DNA from: an uncultured Selenomonadales bacterium
GTDB lineage: Bacteria > Bacillota > Negativicutes > Selenomonadales > Selenomonadaceae
Length of the DNA: 64,000 nt
Reading direction: 5' to 3'
Assembly: GCA_947165145.1 (NCBI GenBank)
Contig: CAMUZG010000004.1
Coordinates: 23,732 to 87,731, forward strand
Both the position numbers and the translations under genes were made by a program. The notes beneath the pieces are model-generated. The model was not told the origin of the DNA, did not search any database, and was given only the letters and a program-made list of their open reading frames with translations. This document shows positions 42,651 to 50,336 of the stretch, in pieces (positions within the stretch are counted from its first letter, which is position 1; every line of letters begins with the position of its first letter).

Positions 42651-43709
42651 TTAGCTGATAATCGCGTCAATCTCTTTGAAAAGTTCGGCGACAAGTTCGG
42701 ATTCGGGCACCTTGCGAACAATGACGCCTTTGCGGAAAATAATTCCTTCGCCGTCCGCGCCGGCAATGCCAACGTCAGCAGTTCGCGCCTCTCCAGGTCC
42801 GTTGACGATACAGCCCATCACCGCGACCGTAAGATTTTTTTTGATGCCGGAAATTTTTTTCTCAACCTGCGCGGCAATCGCGGGCAAATCAATCGTCGTG
42901 CGACCGCAAGTCGGACAGGCAATCAAAGTTACGCCGCCGTCACGCAAACCGAGTGACTTGAGAATTTCTTTGGCAACGTCGACTTCGACAACGGGATCAC
43001 CCGTCAACGAAACGCGAATTGTGTCGCCGATACCTTCCGCCAACAACGCGCCGATACCGACCGCCGATTTGATAACGCCCGTGTTGACTGTGCCCGCCTC
43101 CGTTATGCCGATATGCAACGGGTAATTTTTCTTCGCGCTCATCAATCGGTAAGCCGCCAACGTCAGCGGCACGTCGTGGGCTTTGAGCGAAATTTTTATG
43201 TCGAAGAATTCTTCAGCCTCCAAAATTGCTACGTGCTCCAACGCCGATTCGACCAATGCTTCAGGAGTTGCGCCGCCGTATTTGAGCAACAATTTGCGAC
43301 TGAGTGAGCCCGCGTTCACGCCGATTCTTATCGGGATTTTCGCCGCCCGCGCAGATTTGACGACCTCGCGAACATGAGCCGCCCCGCCGATATTGCCGGG
43401 ATTTAATCGCAACGCTGCGACGCCTTGAGCAATCGATTCGAGCGCGAGTTTGTAATCAAAGTGAATGTCCGCGACAATCGGCACGTCGACCGCAGAAATT
43501 ATTTTGCCGAGAGTTTTCGCCGCAGTGATGTCTGGCACTGCAACTCTCACAATGTCGCAACCTGCCGCCGTCAATCGCTGAATTTGTTCGACGGTTGCGG
43601 GCGCGTCGTGAGTTTTGGTGTTCGTCATCGATTGAATACTAATCGGTGAGCCGCCGCCGATTTTTATTTTGCCGACAGAAATTTGTCGCGTGATTTTACG
43701 TTCAAACAT
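42651..43709 (-). CDS. ispG: 4-hydroxy-3-methylbut-2-enyl diphosphate synthase (flavodoxin)
   Basis: The iron-sulphur enzyme of the methylerythritol phosphate route to isoprenoids. It begins MFERKITRQISVGKIKIGGG, then IQSMTNTKTHD, with NPGNIGG in the barrel. The cluster ligands are in IACPTCGRT and MGCIVNGPGEA. The 352-residue length is normal for the bacterial type. CGGAGGAAAAT precedes the ATG. recO is next downstream. Confidence 0.97.
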   Translation of the reverse strand: MFERKITRQISVGKIKIGGGSPISIQSMTNTKTHDAPATVEQIQRLTAAGCDIVRVAVPDITAAKTLGKIISAVDVPIVADIHFDYKLALESIAQGVAALRLNPGNIGGAAHVREVVKSARAAKIPIRIGVNAGSLSRKLLLKYGGATPEALVESALEHVAILEAEEFFDIKISLKAHDVPLTLAAYRLMSAKKNYPLHIGITEAGTVNTGVIKSAVGIGALLAEGIGDTIRVSLTGDPVVEVDVAKEILKSLGLRDGGVTLIACPTCGRTTIDLPAIAAQVEKKISGIKKNLTVAVMGCIVNGPGEARTADVGIAGADGEGIIFRKGVIVRKVPESELVAELFKEIDAIIS

Positions 43710-43814
43710 ATTTTCCTCCGAATTACAAACAAGAAATCTCGTAGCTGAAGCCGCGAACCTTAACCCTTTTGAGCTATCGGAAAATTTTTCTGGTAGCTCT
43801 TTTTCTATTGAGCA

Positions 43815-43842
43815 TCGACAGAATAGTTTAAAATGCTATAAT
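43815..43842 (+). promoter_or_regulatory. strong sigma-A type promoter for the small-gene operon
   Basis: TCGACA (one mismatch to TTGACA, 43815-43820), a 16-base spacer and a perfect TATAAT (43837-43842). It lies 8 bases before the ribosome site AAAGGAGG of the first tiny frame. Confidence 0.7.
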
Positions 43843-43891
43843 AACAATCGAAAGGAGGATTGCTGTGGTGGAAGACTTCAATAACTAGGTA

Positions 43892-44011
43892 ATGACCATT
43901 GCAGGCTACATAACTGTAATCGAATACACCGCGAAGTTCTTGATAAAATGGCTACTGCCCAAAATACGCGAAAGCCTCAAGAAATGGCGCAAACGTAGAC
44001 GCAAACGATAA
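43892..44011 (+). CDS. 39-residue cationic membrane peptide
   Basis: The product begins MTIAGYITVIEYTAKFLIKW, continues with LLPKIRESLKK and ends in a run of Arg and Lys. A hydrophobic amphipathic half plus a strongly basic tail is typical of small membrane-active or phage-type peptides. It is preceded by an eight-codon frame (GTG 43865 to TAG 43888) with the good ribosome site AAAGGAGG, so translation probably couples from that leader. Function unknown. Confidence 0.5.
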   Translation: MTIAGYITVIEYTAKFLIKWLLPKIRESLKKWRKRRRKR

Positions 44012-44034
44012 TCGCCAAACCTTGAAGCTTGCCG

Positions 44035-44053
44035 GGCGGGATAAACTCCCGCC
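44035..44053 (+). other. intercistronic hairpin
   Basis: A perfect 7-bp stem GGCGGGA/TCCCGCC with loop TAAAC, flanked by AAGC and GCTT that can extend it. It lies between the 39-residue and 47-residue frames. There is no T run, so it is more likely a stability or attenuation element than a terminator. Confidence 0.5.
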
Positions 44054-44082
44054 TTGGCTTTCATTCTATCACAGCGAAAAAT

Positions 44083-44226
44083 ATGTTGACAAGTATTATT
44101 TTCCTGATTCTGTTCGTGGTGTTCGTCCTTTTCGGGAACATAAACGTCGAGTGGCAAAGTTGGTTTTGGGGAGTTGCTTTTGGCGTAAGTTTTGTCAAAA
44201 TAACCATGTCGCTCTTAAAGAGGTAA
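44083..44226 (+). CDS. 47-residue membrane protein
   Basis: MLTSIIFLILFVVFVLFGNI is a clear transmembrane helix, followed by VEWQSWFWGVAFGVSFVKIT, a second hydrophobic stretch. The ATG at 44083 has only a weak ribosome site; the frame is open from 44029 without a better start. It ends 4 bases before the next gene. No family recognised. Confidence 0.5.
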   Translation: MLTSIIFLILFVVFVLFGNINVEWQSWFWGVAFGVSFVKITMSLLKR

Positions 44227-44230
44227 TCTC

Positions 44231-44422
44231 ATGCGAGAAAAAGGTGTTCGCTATGGCGGCAAACCTTTAGGTTGGCGCAAACCCGAAGGCACACGGCCAC
44301 AAAAACAAATGCGCGCTTATCCCGACGAATGGGAACTGATTCAACGTTTCGCTAAGCTCGTCAAATACGGCGACAAAGACGCTTGCAAAAAATTCCTCGA
44401 CGAACAGGAACAATCCGAGTAA
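44231..44422 (+). CDS. 63-residue soluble protein of the small-gene operon
   Basis: A charged protein reading MREKGVRYGGKPLGWRKPEG at the start and AYPDEWELIQRFAKLVKYGD in the middle, probably a helix pair. AAAGAGG sits just before the ATG, inside the end of the previous gene. It resembles small proteins in mobile elements in size and setting, but I recognise no named family. Confidence 0.6.
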   Translation: MREKGVRYGGKPLGWRKPEGTRPQKQMRAYPDEWELIQRFAKLVKYGDKDACKKFLDEQEQSE

Positions 44423-44432
44423 AAAAAATTTG

Positions 44433-44461
44433 GACGTCGCTCAATACGGCGTCTTTTTTTG
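44433..44461 (+). terminator. terminator of the small-gene operon
   Basis: The stem GACGTCG/CGGCGTC (one G-T pair) with a 7-base loop is followed by eight T. Confidence 0.8.
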
Positions 44462-44475
44462 TTTATGACGTTTTA

Positions 44476-44583
44476 CCTTTGAATTGCAACGCAAACAGCA
44501 ACGTGACGTTGTAACCTGTCGAAGTCATTCGCCGCGCTCAAACGTCAATCAATTAGCTTTGCCTTTGAATCTCAACGCAAACA
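44476..44583 (-). repeat. GCAACGTGACGTTG element between copies of the phosphatase 3' end
   Basis: The 22 bases CCTTTGAATTGCAACGCAAA-CA at 44476-44497 recur with two mismatches at 44562-44583. Between them, 44498 onward is GCAACGTGACGTTG, then CCTGTCGAAGTCATTCGCCG, a shortened element. The inner copy codes for the C-terminus of the phosphatase gene. Confidence 0.65.
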
Positions 44584-46765
44584 TTGTTATATCGTCGGAT
44601 TGAGCAGCCTCGCCGACATGATCCGCAACATCGCCGCGAACATTTTTAAGCAATTCGTGCAGGTCAGCGCGACAATCGGTCTTGTTCATGAAGGCAATCA
44701 ATCTGTCGGGCAGATATTCTTCGTCCTTGACGTTCAAAGCCTCCGTGACGCCATCCGTGTACATGAAAATCAAATCGCCAGGCTTGAACGTCGTGCGCTG
44801 TTCAACGAAGGAAATCCCGTCCATCGGTCCGATTACGAAATTTTTCTTGACGTCAAGGAAGTCGCAACGATTTTCTTCAGCATGATAAATCACAGGCGGA
44901 TTGTGTCCCGCGTTGACGTAAACGAATTCGCCAGTCTCCAAGTCAAGCACGCCGATAAAAACTGTGACGAACATCATCGCGTCGTTGTTCGCGCAAAGTT
45001 GCTCGTTCGCGGCAGTCACGACAGGTGCAAGCCCGTTGAGTTTGTAAAAGCTCTCGGAAAAGTTGTTGAGGATTGTTTTAGAAATGACCATGAACAGCGC
45101 GGCAGAAATTCCTTTGCCCGAAACGTCAGCAACGGTTATCGCAAGGTGTTTGTCGTCGAGGAAATAGAAATCGTAGAAATCGCCGCCAACTTCCTTTGCG
45201 GGCGTCATTGTCGCCAAAAGTTCAACGTCATCGCGGTTTGGAAAATCTTTCGGCAACATTCCGTTTTGAATATCCGTGGCAACGTTGAGCTCCGTGGCAA
45301 TGCGTTCGCGTTCGGCGGTGACCTTCGTCAAGTTCTCCATGTAAACTTTAAGCTCGGAAGTCATCGCGTTAAAACAAATTGCAAGGTGCTCAATCTCGTC
45401 GCCCGTTTGAATTTCAAGCTTTTTATCGAAATTGCCGCTGGAAATTTCGCGCACGCCGTCGGAGAGTTCATTAATCGGGCTGACGAATTGGCGTGAAAGT
45501 TTCGTGCCCATAAGGAACAAAATTATCAACAGGGCAACGGGCACCGCAATAACGACTTTGTTCATGTAGGAATATTCGCGGCGCATTTGCTGTTGAAGGT
45601 TGGAGACTTTCTCGGCAAAATAATTGCGGTTGTCGGCGGACATCGCCATTACCTTGTCTTCCGCAACGACCATGCCGAACGACCAACCAGTCTCAGGCAT
45701 CGGCGCGAAGGACAAAAAATAATTTTTTCCGTCGACAATGACGGGCACAATGCCTTCTTCGTTGTTGACCATCTTCTTTGCCGCGTCCGCCAAAGTTTTT
45801 TCGGAAGAGTTGCGTAAATCTTTGCCGCCAGACCTTGCAACGAGATCGGAAGCGTCATCTTTCACGGCAAGCACACCGCTTTTCTGCGACGAGAAAATAA
45901 TTTCGCCGCTGTTGTTCATGACAAAAGAAGTGCTGTCGGTGCCCTCGGTGATTTTGTTAATCCACGAGTAAAGGTCGGTATTGGAAACGTCAATGCCCGC
46001 GACGCCGATAAGTTTTCCGTCAGCGTCGTAAATTGGAGCGGACGCGCCGATTTGCTGATAACCGTCGGCCTCAACCGTGCGGTACAGGTCGGAGATAACA
46101 GGCCTATTGGCATTTTTCGCGGCGACATACCACGGACGTTTGCGCGGGTCGAATTCGTAAACTCTTGCGTAAGAAAAGCTCAAGTTTTGATTCGTGTCGA
46201 CTTTGCCGTCAGCGTCGGCGACAAGACGTGCGACCATGTGCCAACCGTGTTCCGAGGCGGCAAAAAGCGTTGCGTTGTAGCCCATGTAGCTTTGCGACAA
46301 ATCTACAATGTAATCGCTGATGTTCGCGGCAAGTGCAATTTCCTGTTGAATTTCGGGCGTAACTTTGTCGCGGAGATCGGGCGCGTAAATCAGATACGGT
46401 TCACCGACTTTAACGGTAGCTGTTCGCGGGTCAGGCAAAGTCTTCGGCGAAAAATTTTCGGGGTGCTTAAGTATTTCGCTCATTTCGTTCGCCAAAATTT
46501 CAGCGTCTTCGCGCGTGATTGACATTTCGCGGTCAATGTATTGCGCCCTGGCTTCGGTCAGTTCGCCGAGCGTGCCTTCAAGCCGTTTTAGCAAAAGTTC
46601 TGTGGTGTATTTCGCGCTCATGTCGCCGAGCTCAACGCTCATCTCCGCCAAATCGTTGCGGGCAATGCTACGACTGTAATAGGCGAACACGCTCAGCACG
46701 ACGAAGGTTATCAGCCCCGTACCGATTACGAGTATTAGAACTTTTTTGTGAATGTTAAGTTTCAT
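44549..46765 (-). CDS. SpoIIE-type PP2C phosphatase with Cache sensor and HAMP
   Basis: A 738-residue membrane signalling protein. Transmembrane helix 1 covers about residues 8-30. A large extracytoplasmic double-Cache domain contains RKRPWYVAAKNANRP and AGIDVS, a pattern seen in small-ligand (amino acid) sensors. A second helix, HAMP (LSDGVREISSGNF) and a SpoIIE/RsbU phosphatase (AKEVGGDFYDFYFLDDKHLA, VADVSGKGISAALFM, MYTDGVTEA) follow. It likely dephosphorylates an anti-anti-sigma factor in response to an outside signal. ATG 46765 has GGGAG upstream and overlaps the mqnC end. Confidence 0.9.
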   Translation of the reverse strand: MKLNIHKKVLILVIGTGLITFVVLSVFAYYSRSIARNDLAEMSVELGDMSAKYTTELLLKRLEGTLGELTEARAQYIDREMSITREDAEILANEMSEILKHPENFSPKTLPDPRTATVKVGEPYLIYAPDLRDKVTPEIQQEIALAANISDYIVDLSQSYMGYNATLFAASEHGWHMVARLVADADGKVDTNQNLSFSYARVYEFDPRKRPWYVAAKNANRPVISDLYRTVEADGYQQIGASAPIYDADGKLIGVAGIDVSNTDLYSWINKITEGTDSTSFVMNNSGEIIFSSQKSGVLAVKDDASDLVARSGGKDLRNSSEKTLADAAKKMVNNEEGIVPVIVDGKNYFLSFAPMPETGWSFGMVVAEDKVMAMSADNRNYFAEKVSNLQQQMRREYSYMNKVVIAVPVALLIILFLMGTKLSRQFVSPINELSDGVREISSGNFDKKLEIQTGDEIEHLAICFNAMTSELKVYMENLTKVTAERERIATELNVATDIQNGMLPKDFPNRDDVELLATMTPAKEVGGDFYDFYFLDDKHLAITVADVSGKGISAALFMVISKTILNNFSESFYKLNGLAPVVTAANEQLCANNDAMMFVTVFIGVLDLETGEFVYVNAGHNPPVIYHAEENRCDFLDVKKNFVIGPMDGISFVEQRTTFKPGDLIFMYTDGVTEALNVKDEEYLPDRLIAFMNKTDCRADLHELLKNVRGDVADHVGEAAQSDDITMFALRFKGKAN

Positions 46766-47801
46766 CGTCACTACTCCCGTCAAATTTTTTTAGCACTTCG
46801 TATCGTGTGTTGCGTTGAGCGGGGATTTGTCCCGCCGCGCGAATCAAGTCAATCATTTTGCGTGTCGACATCTCGAACGACGTTCCTGCCGCACGAACGA
46901 CGTTTTCTTCCAGCATGATTGAGCCGAGATCGTCCGCGCCGAAAGCCAGCGTCAGTTGCCCGATACGTTCGCCCTGCGTGACCCACGAGCCTTGAATGTG
47001 TTCGACGTTGTCAAAAAAAATTCGCGTCATTGCCAGCGTCCGCATGTAATCTTGCGCGGAAACTTTTTTGCCACCGAGTATCGTGTTGAGCGGTTGATAA
47101 GTCCACGTGATAAAGGCTCTGAATCCGCCCGTTTCGTCTTGCAAGTCGCGGATTTTCTGCATGTGTTCGAGTCGTTGCGCCAAAGTTTCGCCGAAGCCAA
47201 TAACCATCGTTGCGGTCGATTTCATGCCGATTGAATGCGCCGTTCGCATGACGTTCAGCCAATCGTCGGTCATGATTTTTTTCGGGGAAATTTTTTTGCG
47301 GATGTCGTCAACGAGAATTTCCGCGCCGCCACCAGGTAAGCTGTCCAAACCTGCCGCTTGAAGTCGTTTGAGCGTCTCCAAAATTGATAAACCTGCGCGG
47401 CTGGCGAAGTACAAAATTTCCGTGGCGGTGAACGAATGGATTGTTATGTCAAAATTTTTTTTGATAGTTTTGAGCATGTCCTCATAATATTTTAGCGGCA
47501 AATCCGGATTGAGTCCGCCTTGAATCATCAGCTGAGTACCGCCCGCGTCGACGGTCTCGCGAACTTTTTGGAGAATTTCTTCGTGCGTGAGCAGGTAAGC
47601 ATCGCGATGATTTTTCGGTCGCCAAAACGCACAGAACTTACATTCGTTCGCGCAGATGTTCGTGTAATTAATATTTCGGTCGATAATGAAAGTTGTCACG
47701 TCGCCGAATTTTTTTTTGCGGATTGCGTCGGCGTTTTTGCCAAGTTCAAGCAAATCACCTTCCGCGAAAAATTTCAACGCCGCGTCTTCGGTCAGTCTCA
47801 A
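46755..47801 (-). CDS. mqnC: cyclic dehypoxanthinyl futalosine synthase
   Basis: A radical-SAM enzyme of the futalosine pathway to menaquinone. The cluster motif is in NYTNICANECKFCAFWR (CxxxCxxC). Other family blocks are GGTQLMIQGGLNPDLPLKYY, LDSLPGGGAEIL, STATMVIGFGET and QDETGGFRAFITWTYQP. TTG at 47801 follows GGAGGAATTGCC; the frame upstream to 47906 is unsupported. Other mqn genes are not in the window. Confidence 0.93.
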   Translation of the reverse strand: MRLTEDAALKFFAEGDLLELGKNADAIRKKKFGDVTTFIIDRNINYTNICANECKFCAFWRPKNHRDAYLLTHEEILQKVRETVDAGGTQLMIQGGLNPDLPLKYYEDMLKTIKKNFDITIHSFTATEILYFASRAGLSILETLKRLQAAGLDSLPGGGAEILVDDIRKKISPKKIMTDDWLNVMRTAHSIGMKSTATMVIGFGETLAQRLEHMQKIRDLQDETGGFRAFITWTYQPLNTILGGKKVSAQDYMRTLAMTRIFFDNVEHIQGSWVTQGERIGQLTLAFGADDLGSIMLEENVVRAAGTSFEMSTRKMIDLIRAAGQIPAQRNTRYEVLKKFDGSSDDET

Positions 47802-47931
47802 GGCAATTCCTCCGTAAATTTTTGGATTCATTGTAGCACAGGGCTCGAAAATAAAAAACACTCTGTTTGAAAGTAAAAATCCGCCACAACGGTTTTTGTC
47901 CGTCACGGCGGATTTTCAAATTTTGTCGTTG

Positions 47932-48003
47932 TCAGTCTTTGTAGCCGAGTTCTTTAGCCTTCGCAAAGTCAGCTTGAGCTTTTTCCGTCTCGCCAAGTGC
48001 TTC
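47932..48003 (-). pseudogene. 3' fragment of a TPR-protein gene
   Basis: The last 23 codons of a tetratricopeptide protein (ALGETEKAQADFAKAKELGY then KD and stop) remain. The fragment is cut off where an IS200/IS605-type end begins at about 48004. No upstream part of the gene remains between the element and sucC. Confidence 0.7.
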
Positions 48004-48372
48004 TTGACACTCCCCACGGCTAAAGCCGGAGGGATTCCTAATTCAACGACCGTTGCGCCGAGATTGCGTCTTACATGGTCTCCAAAGGCGTAACTTCCCG
48101 TGTGTCCCACGGTAGATGTGTACTTGTGACCTATCACTTCTGCGGCTCCTACCGGGCAAGGTCTTTAAATTGCCAGGAGGACGGTACACGCGCCCTGTTT
48201 CTTGCTAAACAGCCTACCGCTTTTTTAAGCACTTGGTTTTCGATTTCAGCTGTTTTCAAACGCAAGACTTCTCCTTTCCTCAATATTCTTTAGGACTTTT
48301 CTTCTACTTAGATTAGACTTAAAAGTCAATGCGCCTTATATCCCCAGCCCTAAAGGGCGGGGTCTTACGGCG
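48004..48372 (-). mobile_element. internally deleted IS200/IS605-family element with tnpB remnants
   Basis: The right end has the characteristic hairpin CCCCACGGCTAAAGCCGGAGGG followed on the minus strand by GTGTCAA. The left end has CCCCAGCCCTAAAGGGCGGGG (48342-48362), a stem with one bulged base. Inside are an apparent tnpB start (TTG 48265, 38 codons, MRLKTAEIENQVLKKA) and a C-terminal-like piece reading STVGHTGSYAFGDHVRRN, out of frame with each other. Most of tnpB and any tnpA are missing. It may still carry the guide-RNA (omega RNA) region at its right end. Confidence 0.75.
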
Positions 48373-48397
48373 CGGAGGATAAACATTTCGCGATTAT

Positions 48398-49582
48398 TCA
48401 AGTCGATTTGACGAGACGGACAATTTCTTCCGCGCCGCCTTCCATTGTTTCAGCCATGATGACATTTGCGATAGGCGAATCTTTGAGAATTTGTCTGCCG
48501 AGTTCGACGTTAGTACCTTCAAGGCGCACGACGACGGGCACTGGCAACGATTTGCCGTCGGGCGAAATAATTTTCGCGGCGTCGACGATGCCTTGAGCGA
48601 CGAGATCGCATTTGTTGATTCCGCCGAAAATGTTGACGAAAATTCCTTTAGCTTGTCCGCCTTCCAACATAATTTGAAAAGCCTCGGCAATTTTTTCGGG
48701 CGTGGAGTCGCCGCCGACGTCAAGGAAGTTTGCAGGTTCGCCGCCGAAATGTTTCAAGATGTCGACAGTCGCCATTGCAAGTCCCGCGCCGTTGACCATG
48801 CAAGCCACGTTGCCGCCGAGATTGACGTAATTCAAGCCGAGTTTTGCCGCGTGAAGTTCCTTAGGATCTTCTTCAGTCTCGTCGCGCAATGATTCAACGT
48901 CGGGGTGGCGATAAAGTGCGCTGTCGTCGAAATTCAGCTTGGCGTCGAGCGCGATAACGTCATTTTCTTCCGTGACGACGAGCGGATTAATTTCGGCGAG
49001 CAGGCAATCTTTCTTCACGAAGGCGCGGTGCAGGTTAATCATGAGCTTTGTGACTTTGCGGATAACTTCTTTCGGGAAATTCATTTTGTAAGCCATGCGT
49101 GTTGCTTGGAATGGCGCAAGACCGATTGCGGGGTCAATGTATTCGTAGAAAATTTTTTCGGGCGATTCGGCAGCAATCTTTTCGATTTCAACGCCGCCTT
49201 CTTCGGAGCCCATCATCACGACGCGCGCGGATTTTCTGTCGCCAACGAAGCTCAAGTAATATTCCTTTTTGATGTTGGAGCCCGCCTCAATCAGCAGACG
49301 CTTAACGACTTTGCCTTCGGGACCAGTTTGGTGAGTGACAAGCGTTTTGCCGAGAAGTTCTTCAGCGTATTGGCGGACTTCGTTAAGGTTGCGTGCGAGT
49401 TTGACGCCGCCAGCTTTACCGCGACCGCCAGCGTGGATTTGTGCTTTGACGACCGTGACGTCTGCGCCGAGTCGTTGAGCTTTTTCGACCGCCTCATCTA
49501 CGCTGAATGCCGCACTGCCGTCGGGCACGTTGACTCCGTAGCCGCGCAGGATTGCCTTGCTCTGGTATTCGTGGATATTCAA
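48398..49582 (-). CDS. sucC: succinate--CoA ligase (ADP-forming), beta subunit
   Basis: Beta subunit of succinyl-CoA synthetase. The ATP-grasp region has [29 protein letters not shown] and [12 protein letters not shown]; the C-terminal half has [20 protein letters not shown] and [15 protein letters not shown] at 49582 has AGGAAGTG upstream, giving 394 residues, the normal size. The alpha subunit gene sucD, which usually follows, is absent; an IS remnant lies there instead. Confidence 0.96.
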   Translation of the reverse strand: MNIHEYQSKAILRGYGVNVPDGSAAFSVDEAVEKAQRLGADVTVVKAQIHAGGRGKAGGVKLARNLNEVRQYAEELLGKTLVTHQTGPEGKVVKRLLIEAGSNIKKEYYLSFVGDRKSARVVMMGSEEGGVEIEKIAAESPEKIFYEYIDPAIGLAPFQATRMAYKMNFPKEVIRKVTKLMINLHRAFVKKDCLLAEINPLVVTEENDVIALDAKLNFDDSALYRHPDVESLRDETEEDPKELHAAKLGLNYVNLGGNVACMVNGAGLAMATVDILKHFGGEPANFLDVGGDSTPEKIAEAFQIMLEGGQAKGIFVNIFGGINKCDLVAQGIVDAAKIISPDGKSLPVPVVVRLEGTNVELGRQILKDSPIANVIMAETMEGGAEEIVRLVKST

Positions 49583-49586
49583 GGTA

Positions 49587-50300
49587 TCACTTCCTATTCT
49601 TAAGCATGTAAACAGTCTGCGCCTTGCCGACGAACTTGCCGCCAGTCTTGAGCGCAAAACCGCCATCAATCGCCTGAACGCCAATATTGTCCTGCGTTGC
49701 GTAAACGATAATTTCAATGCTCGCCGCGTCGCTGAAAAGATTTGCCGCGTTCTTCAAGCCAGCGTCAAGATAATCAATCGGGCAGCCAGGGTCGTAGCCG
49801 AACATTCCAACTTCCAACATGACTTCAGCGGGCTCGGTGACGGGATAACTTTTCGCGTCGGAAATTTTTTCCCAAGCCGCACCTTTTTGGCAGGCACGAA
49901 AATCGATGTCGGGCAGAACTTCCGCGCTGAACGCCAACTGCGCTGTGATGTCGATTTCGTCTGCCGACTCGTAGCGAATGCTGATTTCGTTGTCGTTGGA
50001 AAGGCTGTAGATTATGCTGACGGTCTTGCCGTTGATGTCCGCAGTGAACTTGACGCCCTCGAAAAGTTGTTCGCCCTGCCAGAGAATTTCGGCGAAATCT
50101 TTGCCGTCGACGAGAACGGTGCTTGCGTCCGTGAGCAGGAAACGATTTGTGAAGTCTTTATCGCGGAACCGCAACGAGACGATACGCGCGCCGCAGTCCG
50201 TGACTTTGAGTTCGTTGCCTTTCGTGTTGCGCAGTGTCCAAACGGAAGTGTCGCGACCGTCGACAACTTTACCGAAAGATTCTTTTTTGATTGACGGCAT
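49587..50300 (-). CDS. aldose 1-epimerase (galactose mutarotase)-like protein, short form
   Basis: A 237-residue beta-sandwich protein. The N-terminal pattern of [20 protein letters not shown] and [15 protein letters not shown] matches GalM-type epimerases. It is about 100 residues shorter than GalM, and I cannot place the catalytic His and Glu with confidence. It is probably a sugar-binding or diverged member. It lies 4 bases before sucC in the same operon. GAAAGGAGCAATTTAC precedes the ATG. Confidence 0.7.
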   Translation of the reverse strand: MPSIKKESFGKVVDGRDTSVWTLRNTKGNELKVTDCGARIVSLRFRDKDFTNRFLLTDASTVLVDGKDFAEILWQGEQLFEGVKFTADINGKTVSIIYSLSNDNEISIRYESADEIDITAQLAFSAEVLPDIDFRACQKGAAWEKISDAKSYPVTEPAEVMLEVGMFGYDPGCPIDYLDAGLKNAANLFSDAASIEIIVYATQDNIGVQAIDGGFALKTGGKFVGKAQTVYMLKNRK

Positions 50301-50336
50301 GTAAATTGCTCCTTTCTTTTGTTACAGCTGAAAACT

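Noticed and set aside
44600..45496. 298-codon plus-strand frame inside the phosphatase gene
   Set aside because: It is the shadow of the SpoIIE/HAMP coding region and has no ribosome site.
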